64,000 nt of DNA from Phytopseudomonas flavescens (GTDB lineage: Bacteria; Pseudomonadota; Gammaproteobacteria; Pseudomonadales; Pseudomonadaceae), in NCBI RefSeq assembly GCF_900100535.1, contig NZ_FNDG01000002.1:1-64000 (forward strand), in the 5' to 3' direction. Below the pieces are notes generated by a model. It saw nothing but the letters and a program-made list of their open reading frames with translations, was not told the DNA's origin and searched no databases. Each line of letters starts with the position of its first letter. Within the stretch, counting starts at the first letter, position 1. Of this stretch, positions 1 through 7,586 are shown piece by piece. Made by a program: the position numbers and the translations under genes.

Positions 1-123
1 AATTTGGCTGTTAGACGGTTGAAGTCGACAGTAAAGCCGAAAATTTGCAAGAACACGCAATACCAACGGATATCACATACCCAATTCGGGGAAGCGACCT
101 AAACATCGACTCCCCAACCGGAT
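1..123 (+). other. 23S-5S rRNA internal spacer (ITS2)
   Basis: This stretch precedes the 5S gene and reads like the 23S-5S spacer of Pseudomonas rRNA operons. The 23S gene itself lies before the window; at most its last few bases are here. The spacer contains no tRNA. It is transcribed as part of the rRNA precursor and removed by processing. Confidence 0.75.
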
Positions 124-241
124 TGCTTGACGACCATAGAGCGTTGGAACCACCTGATCCCATCCCGAACTCAGCAGTGAAACGACGCATCGCCGATGGT
201 AGTGTGGGGTCTCCCCATGTGAGAGTAGGTCATCGTCAAGC
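124..241 (+). rRNA. rrf: 5S ribosomal RNA
   Basis: About 118 bases with the conserved 5S signature: the two ends (TGCTTGACGA and TCGTCAAGC) pair to form helix I, and the internal CATCCCGAACTC and GATGGTAGTGTGGGG segments are typical. It is the last gene of an rRNA operon entering from the left edge. The exact 3' end may lie 1-3 bases further on. The sequence is Pseudomonas-like. Confidence 0.96.
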
Positions 242-250
242 TTCTACCAG

Positions 251-290
251 AAACCCCAGATCTCGACAGAGGTCTGGGGTTTCGTCTTTT
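251..290 (+). terminator. rRNA operon intrinsic terminator
   Basis: AACCCCAGA (252-260) pairs with TCTGGGGTT (273-281), and the transcript then runs into a T-rich tail (TTCGTCTTTT). It begins ten bases after the 5S gene, so it most likely ends the rRNA operon. Confidence 0.85.
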
Positions 291-310
291 CGGCGTGGGA
301 AAAGGTGGCT

Positions 311-342
311 GTAGCCTGGGTTAGCCGCAGGCGTAACCCGGG
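311..342 (+). repeat. REP-like palindromic repeat, copy 1
   Basis: A GTAGCCTGGGTTAGCC segment followed by GCAGGCGTAACCCGGG forms an imperfect hairpin (TGGGTTA against TAACCCG). A second diverged copy lies at 467-499. The arrangement resembles the extragenic palindromic elements scattered in Pseudomonas genomes of the P. mendocina type. Confidence 0.55.
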
Positions 343-466
343 ACAGTTGGCTTCGATGGTCACTCCAGGTGTCGCTTCGCTTGATCCTGGCTACGGGGCG
401 GGGTGTACGAGAGTTTGTGGTGCAAGGATGAAGCGTCTTACACCCTACGGGTGCCTTGAGGCGGCT

Positions 467-499
467 GTAGCCGGGGGTAGCCGAAGGCGTAAGCCGGGG
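467..499 (+). repeat. REP-like palindromic repeat, copy 2
   Basis: GTAGCCGGGGGTAGCC followed by GAAGGCGTAAGCCGGGG. It shares the GTAGCC, AGCCG and AGGCGTAA blocks with the copy at 311-342 but has lost part of the palindrome, so it looks older or degenerate. Confidence 0.5.
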
Positions 500-506
500 C
501 GGACTG

Positions 507-547
507 CAAAAACGACGAAGCCCGCCTGTAGCGGGATTCGTCGTTTG
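507..547 (-). terminator. Long hairpin, possible minus-strand terminator
   Basis: AAACGACGAAGCCCGC (509-524) pairs almost perfectly with GCGGGATTCGTCGTTT (530-545) around a short CTGTA loop. Read on the minus strand the stem is followed by a T run, as in an intrinsic terminator. It lies about 80 bases beyond the first queD terminator and could be a second, fail-safe stop. Confidence 0.5.
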
Positions 548-620
548 GCAGCTCTAGTGCGCTACCGCAGCTGCGTCGCCTTGCTGAGTCGAATAGGGGC
601 ATGGTCCGTTTTTACGGTCA

Positions 621-655
621 CTAAAAACGCAAAACCCGCACAAGGCGGGTTTTGA
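621..655 (-). terminator. queD intrinsic terminator
   Basis: AAAACCCGC (631-639) pairs with GCGGGTTTT (645-653). On the minus strand the stem is followed by GCGTTTTTAG. It sits 25-50 bases beyond the queD stop codon. Confidence 0.8.
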
Positions 656-679
656 TCGTTGCAACAGATGAACCCCGTA

Positions 680-1042
680 TCAATCGCCACGATACTCGCA
701 GCCGCTGGTGCAGGTTTCATGAATGCGAATGCGCGACAGCTCTGGCAGCAATGGCTTGAGTTGTTGCCATACCCACTTGGCGAGGATCTCGCTGGTCGGG
801 TTTTCCAGGCCGGGGATGTCGTTGAGGTAGTTGTGGTCCAGCTGCTCGTAGATCGGCTTGAAGATCGCCTTGATCTCCGAGAAGTCGCGAATCCAGCCGG
901 TATACGGGTCGACCTCGCCCTCGATATAGACGGCGATGCGGAACGAATGGCCATGCAGGCGGCCGCATTTGTGGCCTTCCGGGACGTGGGGAAGCCGATG
1001 GGCGGCTTCGAAGATGAATTCTTTGAACAGTTCCAAGGCCAA
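680..1042 (-). CDS. queD: 6-carboxytetrahydropterin synthase QueD
   Basis: 120 aa. QueD converts dihydroneopterin triphosphate to 6-carboxy-tetrahydropterin, the second step toward queuosine (7-deazaguanine) in the cytoplasm. The zinc ligands of the family are visible: His15 in FEAAHRL, then His30 and His32 in RLHGHS. Cys26 (GHKCGR) is the catalytic cysteine, and a C-terminal [10 protein letters not shown] follows. The length matches bacterial QueD. The start shown is TTG, preceded by an AAAGAGA stretch; a second TTG two codons later is a poorer alternative. It is monocistronic, with a clear terminator downstream. Confidence 0.95.
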   Translation of the reverse strand: MALELFKEFIFEAAHRLPHVPEGHKCGRLHGHSFRIAVYIEGEVDPYTGWIRDFSEIKAIFKPIYEQLDHNYLNDIPGLENPTSEILAKWVWQQLKPLLPELSRIRIHETCTSGCEYRGD

Positions 1043-1103
1043 TCTCTTTTCTACAGGGCGAACAGGCTGCGATTCTAGCAGCCTGCTGCGACCTGTAGGG
1101 TCT

Positions 1104-2246
1104 TCACTGGCTCAGTGCGGCGTTGCGATCGTGGCGATAAACGCTTACCGCCTCGTAGACGGCCTTGCGCAAGCGGTTGATGCCGCCGATCGGCCGATGC
1201 TCGGGCAGGGCGTGCCAGGGATTGAACGACAGGTTGTCGCAGAACAGGTTCTGCTCCGCGCTATCGAAGTCCTGGGCCGGCAGGCGGATATCGGCGACCG
1301 TCTCAAACGGCGCGATCTCCTCGTCCCACTCCACGCTGGGATCCTCGATCGGCATGTAGTGGCTCGGGTTCTGCCGCTGCACCTGCAACGTGAAGCAAGC
1401 TGGCATGCGGTCCAGTGAGAGCTGCTGGTAAAGCGCGTTGCGCAAGAAATTGGGCAGGTCGGTGTTTGGCTTGGGAATGGTATAGGTCGGGCAGCTTTCG
1501 GGGCTGGGAATGACCCGATATTTGATGTTGTGTGGCCCCAGCTTGAAGGGGGCGATCGAGTTGTAGGTCGTCTCGACCGGGCTGCTCGGCGCAGGCGAAA
1601 GCGTTTTCAAGGCGATGATCAGGTGGCGGATCTCCCAGGTGCGGGGATCCCAGGTGGGGAAGAAAGCCAGCGCCTTTTTGCCATCCGCCTGGGCGGCGAA
1701 GTTGCTGCGATACTCGGCGACGTCGCGTACGAAGAATGCCGGGTGGTTGAACATCACGAAGTCCTGCTCGTCGGCATGGCGCGGATTGCCCATCAGTTTG
1801 TTGCCTGGGACGTCAAGGAGCTTGATGGCCATACCCCTGGCATCGCGAGCTCGGTCGAACTGTGGATAGGCGTTTCCGTTGGACAGGCGCATCCAGGCCT
1901 GCCAGGTCTTGCCAGGTTCGCTGAGTACACCATGGCGCAGGCTTTCGTCCAGTCCCTCTCTCACGGTGACCTCCGCCTTCACACAGCCATGGGCCTTGGC
2001 GTGGGCGTCGCGCAGGACTCGGGTATTGTCGCGGTGCTGCTCCACCACGCGGATGGCATCGTCGATGATCCCCGCAGTGTAGGCTGCTTCGTTGGCAGGA
2101 ATCTGTTCCTCGCTGGAAACCGGCCCGGAAAATTTCCAGCTGTAGTAGGCGGTGCCTATGGCCCAGCCGCCAAGGCCGGCGATCAACAGTACGGCAAGCG
2201 TTTTGCCTAGCAGCCGGCCCAGCCACAGCCAGAATCGTTTAAGCAT
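1104..2246 (-). CDS. Membrane-anchored catalase-like haem protein
   Basis: 380 aa. One N-terminal membrane helix (about residues 14-34) is followed by a catalase-superfamily domain that should face the periplasm. The distal His82 lies in RDAHAKAHG, matching the catalase HAxGxG motif, and an [10 protein letters not shown] stretch and the C-terminal [18 protein letters not shown] block mark the short catalase-like subfamily. I do not see the classical RxxxY proximal haem motif clearly. True peroxide dismutation is therefore uncertain; family relatives include peroxidases and allene-oxide-synthase-like enzymes. It starts inside the last codons of the upstream cytochrome gene (8-base overlap), so the two are translationally coupled and probably work together. 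Confidence 0.8.
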   Translation of the reverse strand: MLKRFWLWLGRLLGKTLAVLLIAGLGGWAIGTAYYSWKFSGPVSSEEQIPANEAAYTAGIIDDAIRVVEQHRDNTRVLRDAHAKAHGCVKAEVTVREGLDESLRHGVLSEPGKTWQAWMRLSNGNAYPQFDRARDARGMAIKLLDVPGNKLMGNPRHADEQDFVMFNHPAFFVRDVAEYRSNFAAQADGKKALAFFPTWDPRTWEIRHLIIALKTLSPAPSSPVETTYNSIAPFKLGPHNIKYRVIPSPESCPTYTIPKPNTDLPNFLRNALYQQLSLDRMPACFTLQVQRQNPSHYMPIEDPSVEWDEEIAPFETVADIRLPAQDFDSAEQNLFCDNLSFNPWHALPEHRPIGGINRLRKAVYEAVSVYRHDRNAALSQ

Positions 2247-4149
2247 CGTTGGACTCCTTGTTGTTTGCCGTCACGCGGCCCTGACAGAACTGACCGGGGC
2301 TCCAGGGCTTGCTCGGCACTTCGCTCAGTCGGTTTTCCAGCTGTGCATTACCCAGCACCTTCAGGTATTCGACCAGCGCCCAGCGCTCTTCCGGGTGCAG
2401 GCCTCGACCGATGACGCCGTCGTTGCGACAGCCGTCGCGGAACTCGTGCCCGCGGTTGCCGTTACCTTTGACAGTGGTATCGAGAAGGAAACCGCCGGGG
2501 AATTTTTCGCTGACGAAACCGACATGTTGGGGATCGAACTCGAAGTTGCCGACCCAGAAGCGGCTGGGGCGCTCTGAAACGGGCGACAGAAGATGAAAGA
2601 GCGTGGGTACCGAGCCGTTGTGCAGGAAGGGCGGAGTGGCCCATATGCCGTCCAGTGGGCGCGCCTTGTAGCCACGGATCTCCTGGACGCCGATGGGTAG
2701 ACCATAGCCATCCATGCGCTTGCGTTGCTGCGGCGTGATGCCGTTGTCGCGATATGCCCGCTCTTCGACATAGGCGGTGATGTAAGCCAGTGCTTCGGCG
2801 GTGGAGATGGCACGAAAGTCGACCTTGTCGAGGCTGTTGCTGAACAATTTGACGTCGAGCTTCGCCAGCTCGTCTTTCTTCCAGCCTAGCTTGCTGATGT
2901 CGAAACGATGGTCGGCGATGTTGTCGGCGGTGGTGGAGTCGGTACCGACGATGGACGTCGGGATGACCCGCATGTGCCACTCTGGATCGCGCTCGGGGGC
3001 CATGCGCTTGTCCACCGGAGTCACCTGTGGCGCGTGGCAGTGGGCGCAGTTTTCCTTGAACAGGGCGCGCCCTTGGCTGGCCCGCGCGATATCCACCTTG
3101 CCGAAAACGTCCTCCGGCCAGGCAGGTGGCTGCAGATGCTTGAGCGTCTCCTCCAGCTCATAGATGTCTTGGATGCGCACACTGGAGGCATAACGCTGGT
3201 TCTCAGCGACAGCCCGTCCGTGATCGTCGAGCAGCTGCAGCGTTGCGCCAACGCCGAGCGCCTCACCAACGTTGCGTGCCATGGGTTGCATGGCCGAGCC
3301 ATTCCACTGCACCCAATCGAATTTCCAGATATCCCAGAGGTGTGGGTAGCTGACCGGCGCATCGGCGATCCGGTAATTGGCGACTTCGATGCTGTCGCCG
3401 AAGGTGGTGTTGGCGATTCGACCGAAGGCATCGGTGCGGCCGAAGCCTTCTTCGGTCGGGTAAAGGCCTCGGTGCCAGTCGTTGTAAGCGGTGTTCAGCA
3501 GGCGATCGAGGACTTCCTTGAATTCCACTCGCAGGGTGTCGTAATCACGCTCATAGCGCTCGCCCAGCACCGTCCGGGCGAAGCGGCGGAATTTCAGCGG
3601 GTTGTAGTAGGTGAACGCCATGCTCATGCCAAGGGACTGGCCAAAGCTGCCGCCCTTGAGGGTCGGCACGGTCGAGGCCAGGGAATGCAGCGCCGCGCCG
3701 CCGTCGATGCGTACGGCCTGGCCCTGGTAGCGCAGTTCGCCGGTGTGGCAGGCGGAGCAGGTGATGTCCAGGTACTCGATGCCGCTTTCATCGTCCTGAT
3801 GACGGGCGAACCCCACCGGTAGGTTGCCAGGGTTGGACGGTGTCGCCTGCTGCCCAGGCTGGGTGAGGAACCCGAAGCGCGCCAGGTAGTCGGGGCTGGC
3901 GAATCTGGCCTTGCCGAAGGGCAGCTCCAAGGCTGTGAACCACGCGTACTGCAGGCCTTTCACCCGGGTGCCCTGGGGCGTGTAGTAGTAGAACTCGCGT
4001 TCCTGCTCGCTCCATTGTCCGAGGTAATGCACCTTTTCCGCCGGCCTGTAGTCAGGGAGGTCAGGGTTGGCGATGAAGTAGGCGGCGATCATTACCGCGA
4101 TGATCAACAGGGAGAAGATGATCAGCAACGTGTAGCGAATCAGGCGCAT
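2239..4149 (-). CDS. Membrane-anchored di-haem cytochrome c (CcpA/MauG/RoxA-like)
   Basis: 636 aa from the ATG at 4149, chosen because an AAGGA sequence sits about 10 bases before it; a frame open to 4215 adds 22 unlikely residues. An N-terminal membrane helix (about residues 4-26) anchors a large periplasmic part with two c-haem motifs, CSACH at 131-135 and CAHCH at 368-372. The length and haem spacing are unlike the 330-residue classical cytochrome c peroxidases and closer to the long di-haem family that includes rubber oxygenase RoxA. The substrate is unknown. It overlaps the catalase-like gene, which suggests an oxygen- or peroxide-dependent redox pair at the inner membrane. Confidence 0.8.
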   Translation of the reverse strand: MRLIRYTLLIIFSLLIIAVMIAAYFIANPDLPDYRPAEKVHYLGQWSEQEREFYYYTPQGTRVKGLQYAWFTALELPFGKARFASPDYLARFGFLTQPGQQATPSNPGNLPVGFARHQDDESGIEYLDITCSACHTGELRYQGQAVRIDGGAALHSLASTVPTLKGGSFGQSLGMSMAFTYYNPLKFRRFARTVLGERYERDYDTLRVEFKEVLDRLLNTAYNDWHRGLYPTEEGFGRTDAFGRIANTTFGDSIEVANYRIADAPVSYPHLWDIWKFDWVQWNGSAMQPMARNVGEALGVGATLQLLDDHGRAVAENQRYASSVRIQDIYELEETLKHLQPPAWPEDVFGKVDIARASQGRALFKENCAHCHAPQVTPVDKRMAPERDPEWHMRVIPTSIVGTDSTTADNIADHRFDISKLGWKKDELAKLDVKLFSNSLDKVDFRAISTAEALAYITAYVEERAYRDNGITPQQRKRMDGYGLPIGVQEIRGYKARPLDGIWATPPFLHNGSVPTLFHLLSPVSERPSRFWVGNFEFDPQHVGFVSEKFPGGFLLDTTVKGNGNRGHEFRDGCRNDGVIGRGLHPEERWALVEYLKVLGNAQLENRLSEVPSKPWSPGQFCQGRVTANNKESNDA

Positions 4150-4325
4150 TGGTGACGTCCTTGTAGCGTTCTTCTGGTCGTGCTCCTTTATGCCCATGCC
4201 GACAGGTAATGGCAAGATGCCACGCGAATATCACGTGAAATTTGTGTGGTTTTGACGGCCGGTCATCCTTGCTGATCATCCTGCAGGGCGTCGTATGCGA
4301 CATCAGGGATTTCTCCCGGGCGTTT

Positions 4326-4856
4326 TTATTCGCCAGCTGCCAGCCAGTCCTTGATCCGGCCGATCACTTCGCTCTGGCGCTCACTCCAGCTACCGGCAAT
4401 GTTCACCACCCGCTGCTCATGCGCCGCGAGCCACGCCGCGCAGGCCTGATGAAAGATGATCCGCTGTGCGAGTTCCGGCTGGCAGCGCTGGCCGTCGCTG
4501 ACCCACTCGACGCCACGGGGGTCGAGCAGCACATGCAGGTGATAGTCACGCTCGAGCAGCGCTTGTTCCATCCAGGCGGGGCAGTCACCGAACAGCTCGT
4601 GGCTCCAGAGGATATTGCTCAGCAGGTGGGTATCGAGAATCAGCAGGTGGGGGCGCTTCTCCCGCGCAGCATCTTCCCAGGTGAGTTGGCCCCTGGCGAT
4701 GGCAGATATGTCGGCGTAGCGGGTATCGCGTTGCTGGCTGTCGATGAAGTGGCGCACGTATTCACCGACGACGATTCCTCCAAAGCGTTGCTGCAGCTCG
4801 TTGGCCAGCCAGCTCTTGCCACTGGACTCCGGCCCTGTCAGTACCAGAACCTTCAT
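4326..4856 (-). CDS. NadR-type nicotinamide riboside kinase-like ATPase
   Basis: 176 aa from ATG 4856. A P-loop (GPESSGKS, residues 8-15) opens the protein, followed by GEYVRHF and LILDTHLLSNILW, the layout of the kinase domain of NadR. The DNA-binding and adenylyltransferase domains of NadR are absent. It should phosphorylate nicotinamide riboside, trapping it in the cell as NMN. The start overlaps the pnuC stop by four bases (ATGA), so transporter and kinase are one unit. Some PnuC-linked ATPases act on thiamine instead; no thiamine riboswitch is visible upstream. The frame stays open far upstream, antisense to nothing useful, and those residues are not credible. Confidence 0.8.
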   Translation of the reverse strand: MKVLVLTGPESSGKSWLANELQQRFGGIVVGEYVRHFIDSQQRDTRYADISAIARGQLTWEDAAREKRPHLLILDTHLLSNILWSHELFGDCPAWMEQALLERDYHLHVLLDPRGVEWVSDGQRCQPELAQRIIFHQACAAWLAAHEQRVVNIAGSWSERQSEVIGRIKDWLAAGE

Positions 4857-5419
4857 GATGCACGCACGACCAGTTCGCGACGCCAGGTCAGCCAGCCGTG
4901 ACAGGCGAGCAGGGTGAACAGGCCGTACAGGGCGGCGGTTGAATAGAGGGCCTGGTCGATGAACAGTGCGACGAACAGCAGGTCGAGGATGATCCACAGC
5001 GGCCAGCATTGCAGGCGCTTCCTGGCCATCCACAGTTGCGCCACCAGGCTGAAGGCACACAGTGTCGCATCCTGCCAGGGGGCGCTGGCATCGGTGTAGT
5101 TCGTCATCAACATGCCCAGCACGGCCGAGCCCAGCAGGCCAAGCGCCAGGCCGGCACCGGTCTGGCGCAGGCCCAGGCGTGATACATGGAGTCGCTCCTC
5201 GGGAAGCTCGCCCCGTGTCCAGTGCCACCACCCGTAGAGTTGCAGGGCTGCGTAGACGAATTGCAGCAACACGTTGGAGTACAACCTGGCCTGAAAGAAT
5301 ACCCAGGCGTAGAGCACCACCATGACCAGGCCAACGGGCCAGCACCAGGTGTTCTGGCGTACAGTCAGCCAGACGGCGATCAGGCCGAGCAGCGAGGCGC
5401 AGGCTTCGAGCGGTGACAT
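4853..5419 (-). CDS. pnuC: PnuC-family nicotinamide riboside transporter
   Basis: 188 aa, inner-membrane protein with about seven hydrophobic segments. The N-terminal LIAVWLTVRQNTWCWPVGLV and the LQLYGWWHWTRG stretch are PnuC signatures (WxxG and the Trp-rich substrate gate). The family moves nicotinamide riboside by facilitated diffusion driven by intracellular phosphorylation. The ATG at 5419 has an AGGGG ribosome site; earlier in-frame starts encode an implausible leader. It is followed immediately by the kinase-like gene in a four-base overlap. Confidence 0.85.
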   Translation of the reverse strand: MSPLEACASLLGLIAVWLTVRQNTWCWPVGLVMVVLYAWVFFQARLYSNVLLQFVYAALQLYGWWHWTRGELPEERLHVSRLGLRQTGAGLALGLLGSAVLGMLMTNYTDASAPWQDATLCAFSLVAQLWMARKRLQCWPLWIILDLLFVALFIDQALYSTAALYGLFTLLACHGWLTWRRELVVRAS

Positions 5420-5535
5420 GGAACCCCTGGGTCTGTGGTGGTCTGGGAGGCGCATTCTATCCCGTGTCGCTCGAGGCGTCTCGCCAGCGCATGACGCCCA
5501 GTGGCGGCAATTCACCGGATTGCATCGATAGCTGT

Positions 5536-5563
5536 TTGAAATTGAAAACAACTGCTTTATAAC
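5536..5563 (+). promoter_or_regulatory. Predicted sigma-70 promoter for uppP
   Basis: TTGAAA at 5536-5541 and TATAAC at 5558-5563 are separated by 16 bases, about 100 bases before uppP. Both boxes are close to consensus and the surrounding DNA is locally AT-rich. This is prediction only. Confidence 0.5.
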
Positions 5564-5663
5564 TGCCGCTTTTTTCGGCCAGGCTGGAACCTACACCAGC
5601 CGCTCCAGTCCGAGAATCATCCCCTTTACAGCCAGTTGCTCTGGCGCATCCATAGGAGTTCTG

Positions 5664-6494
5664 ATGGACAGTTGGCTCGCTTTTCAGGCGCTGATCCTGG
5701 GTATCGTTGAAGGTCTCACCGAATTTTTGCCCATTTCCAGCACCGGTCACCTGATCGTGGTGGGCGATCTGCTGTCGTTCAATGGGGAACGCGCCACGGC
5801 GTTCAAGATCATCATCCAGCTTGGCGCGATCCTGGCGGTGATGTGGGAGTTCCGTCAGCGCATCACCTCGGTGGTGAGCGGCCTCGGCAGTGATCCGATG
5901 GCGCGGCGCTTCACGGTCAACCTGCTGATCGCCTTCATCCCGGCAGTCATCCTCGGCCTGCTGTTCGCGGATATCATCGAGCATTGGCTGTTCAACCCGA
6001 TCACTGTCAGTGCGGCATTGATCCTTGGTGGTGTGGTGATGATCTGGGCGGAAAAACGCCAGCACCGCATCGTCGCCGAGTCGGTCGATGACATGGACTG
6101 GAAGCTGGCCCTCAAGGTTGGCTTCGCACAGTGCCTGGCACTCATCCCGGGCACCTCGCGTTCCGGCTCGACCATCATCGGTGGCCTGCTGTTCGGCCTG
6201 TCGCGCAAGGCAGCCACCGAGTTTTCGTTCTTTCTGGCCATGCCGACGATGGTCGCAGCCACCGTCTACTCGCTCTACAAATACCGCGAAATCCTGCAGT
6301 GGAGCGATCTGCCGATGTTCGCCATCGGTTTCGTCACCACCTTCATCGTTGCCATGATCACGGTACGCGCGCTGCTGGTGTTCATCGCCAATCACAGCTA
6401 CGCGGTGTTCGCCTGGTACCGGATCGCCTTCGGCCTGGTGATCCTGGCGACCTGGCAATTCGGTCTGATCGACTGGAGCACGGCCGAGGGCTGA
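5664..6494 (+). CDS. uppP: Undecaprenyl-diphosphatase UppP (BacA)
   Basis: 276 aa polytopic inner-membrane enzyme. It dephosphorylates undecaprenyl diphosphate to recycle the lipid carrier for peptidoglycan and other envelope polymers. Both family motifs are present: [14 protein letters not shown] at residues 16-29 and PGTSRSG at about 162-168, which carry the catalytic glutamates, serine and arginine. The length is normal for the family. A TAGGAG ribosome site precedes the ATG. Loss or overexpression of such genes alters bacitracin sensitivity in other bacteria. The next gene starts 24 bases downstream and may be cotranscribed. Confidence 0.97.
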   Translation: MDSWLAFQALILGIVEGLTEFLPISSTGHLIVVGDLLSFNGERATAFKIIIQLGAILAVMWEFRQRITSVVSGLGSDPMARRFTVNLLIAFIPAVILGLLFADIIEHWLFNPITVSAALILGGVVMIWAEKRQHRIVAESVDDMDWKLALKVGFAQCLALIPGTSRSGSTIIGGLLFGLSRKAATEFSFFLAMPTMVAATVYSLYKYREILQWSDLPMFAIGFVTTFIVAMITVRALLVFIANHSYAVFAWYRIAFGLVILATWQFGLIDWSTAEG

Positions 6495-6518
6495 TCGCCT
6501 CGCCACGCGGAGCAGCCT

Positions 6519-7238
6519 ATGCAGGCCAGTGAGCAGTCCGGTCGGATCAGAAATTGGAATGATGACAAGGGCTTCGGCTTCATCCAGCCTGACGCAGGTG
6601 GGGCTGAGGTGTTCGTGCATATCTCGGTGGTGCGTGGCGACCGTCGTCCCAGCGCCGGTGATCAGGTGCTGTTCGTCGCCGGGCGTGACGAGACGGGGCG
6701 CCTGCGTGCCGAGCACCTGCGCCTGGCTGGTGAACGGGCTATCGACCAGCCGCAGGTTCGCAGCAAGCCACGGGCTGCCGCCCCTTCCGGTAAAACCATT
6801 GCGACAGCCCGAGGCGCAGCCAAGCCGCGTGCAGGCAACGGCCGCCTGCGCAATCCAGCCGCCAAGCTGATGATCTTGGCTGCGTTGTGCAGCCTGCCTG
6901 CTTTGGGCGCCCTGCGCTGGCTGGCAGAGGAGTTGAGCCTGTGGCCGCTGCTGCTTTACCCGCTGGGCAGCGCGCTGGGCTTCATGCTCTATTGGCGAGA
7001 CAAGAGCAGTGCCCAACAAGGGCGTCAGCGCATCCGGGAAAATACCTTGCACCTGGTCGAGCTGGCAGGCGGCTGGCCTGGCGCCTTGCTGGCGCAGCAA
7101 GCGTTGCGCCACAAGACACGCAAGCTCCTCTATCAGTTGGTGTTCTGGGCCATCGTGGTGCTGCACCAGCTGTTCTGGGCTGACCAGTTGCTGCTGGCCG
7201 GGTCTTATACCGGCGGCTGGCTACGTGGGCTGCTATAG
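6519..7238 (+). CDS. Cold-shock domain fused to DUF1294 membrane protein
   Basis: 239 aa. Residues 6-70 form a cold-shock (CSD) fold with the RNP1-like motif KGFGFIQ and a VFVHIS RNP2 stretch. A basic, alanine-rich linker (about 75-112) follows, then a DUF1294 region with three or four membrane helices (about 115-235). The fusion is widespread in proteobacteria but its job is unknown; it could hold a nucleic-acid-binding module at the inner membrane. A GGAG ribosome site lies before the ATG. Its stop codon shares the palindrome CTATAG (7233-7238) with the stop of the convergent yjbR-like gene. Confidence 0.88.
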   Translation: MQASEQSGRIRNWNDDKGFGFIQPDAGGAEVFVHISVVRGDRRPSAGDQVLFVAGRDETGRLRAEHLRLAGERAIDQPQVRSKPRAAAPSGKTIATARGAAKPRAGNGRLRNPAAKLMILAALCSLPALGALRWLAEELSLWPLLLYPLGSALGFMLYWRDKSSAQQGRQRIRENTLHLVELAGGWPGALLAQQALRHKTRKLLYQLVFWAIVVLHQLFWADQLLLAGSYTGGWLRGLL

Positions 7239-7586
7239 ATCGAGCAGCAGGCCGACCTGCTGCTTCCTGGGCAGCCGCCGCACGACCAGTTGGTGAGAAC
7301 GGCTCAGCAGCCCACGCAGCTCTTGGTCATCCATGGGCGGTTGGCTGCCATTCATGCTGATCCAGTGAGCGCGCGCCAGATAGGGGGCGGGGCGAATGCC
7401 CGGTCGATCCGTGAAGCCGAGAAACAACCCGTCATCCACCTTGAAAGCCAAGTTATCGCCGAGAAAATCGACTATCGCGAACATCTTGTTGTGCGCCACG
7501 GAGAATACCTGGTTGCTGCCCCATTTGTAGTCGACGCGAGCCCCTGGCAGGTGCAGGCAGAAGGCGACGAGCTCTTCGCGGGTCAT
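7233..7586 (-). CDS. MmcQ/YjbR family protein
   Basis: 117 aa small cytoplasmic protein of the YjbR family (double-wing CyaY-like fold, sometimes called DNA-binding). Characteristic elements are the N-terminal FCLHLPGARVDYKW, the KMFAIVD strand, the AFKVDDG turn and the ARAHWISM stretch. The cellular function is not established for the family. It overlaps the MFS gene start by four bases (ATGA), making it the third gene of a LysR-MFS-YjbR operon. Confidence 0.85.
   Translation of the reverse strand: MTREELVAFCLHLPGARVDYKWGSNQVFSVAHNKMFAIVDFLGDNLAFKVDDGLFLGFTDRPGIRPAPYLARAHWISMNGSQPPMDDQELRGLLSRSHQLVVRRLPRKQQVGLLLDL

Larger units (their letters stand above)
291..623. other. Intergenic region with decayed repeats, no gene
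   Basis: I see no credible coding sequence or tRNA here. It holds two direct copies of a GTAG-CCxGG palindromic repeat (311-342 and 467-499), a weaker inverted relative around 364-395 (CTTGATCCTGGCTAC), and a long hairpin at 510-546. The open frames that cross it have no recognisable protein content. Confidence 0.6.

Noticed and set aside
242..680. A tRNA or another rRNA gene after the 5S
   Set aside because: No cloverleaf with TTCGA-type loop and acceptor pairing is visible; the hairpins fit terminators and repeats.
2908..3822. A 304-codon plus-strand open frame over the di-haem cytochrome gene
   Set aside because: It is antisense to the two CxxCH motifs and their conserved surroundings, with no recognisable product.
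4853..5663. A thiamine (TPP) riboswitch before pnuC, which would make it a thiamine transporter
   Set aside because: I looked for the CUGAGA and ACCUGA core elements in the correct strand and did not see a convincing pair.
5457..7166. A 569-codon open frame on the minus strand over uppP and the cold-shock gene
   Set aside because: It is antisense to two well-supported genes, has no domain, a Gln/His/Asp-rich composition caused by reverse reading of GC-rich codons, and no ribosome site.
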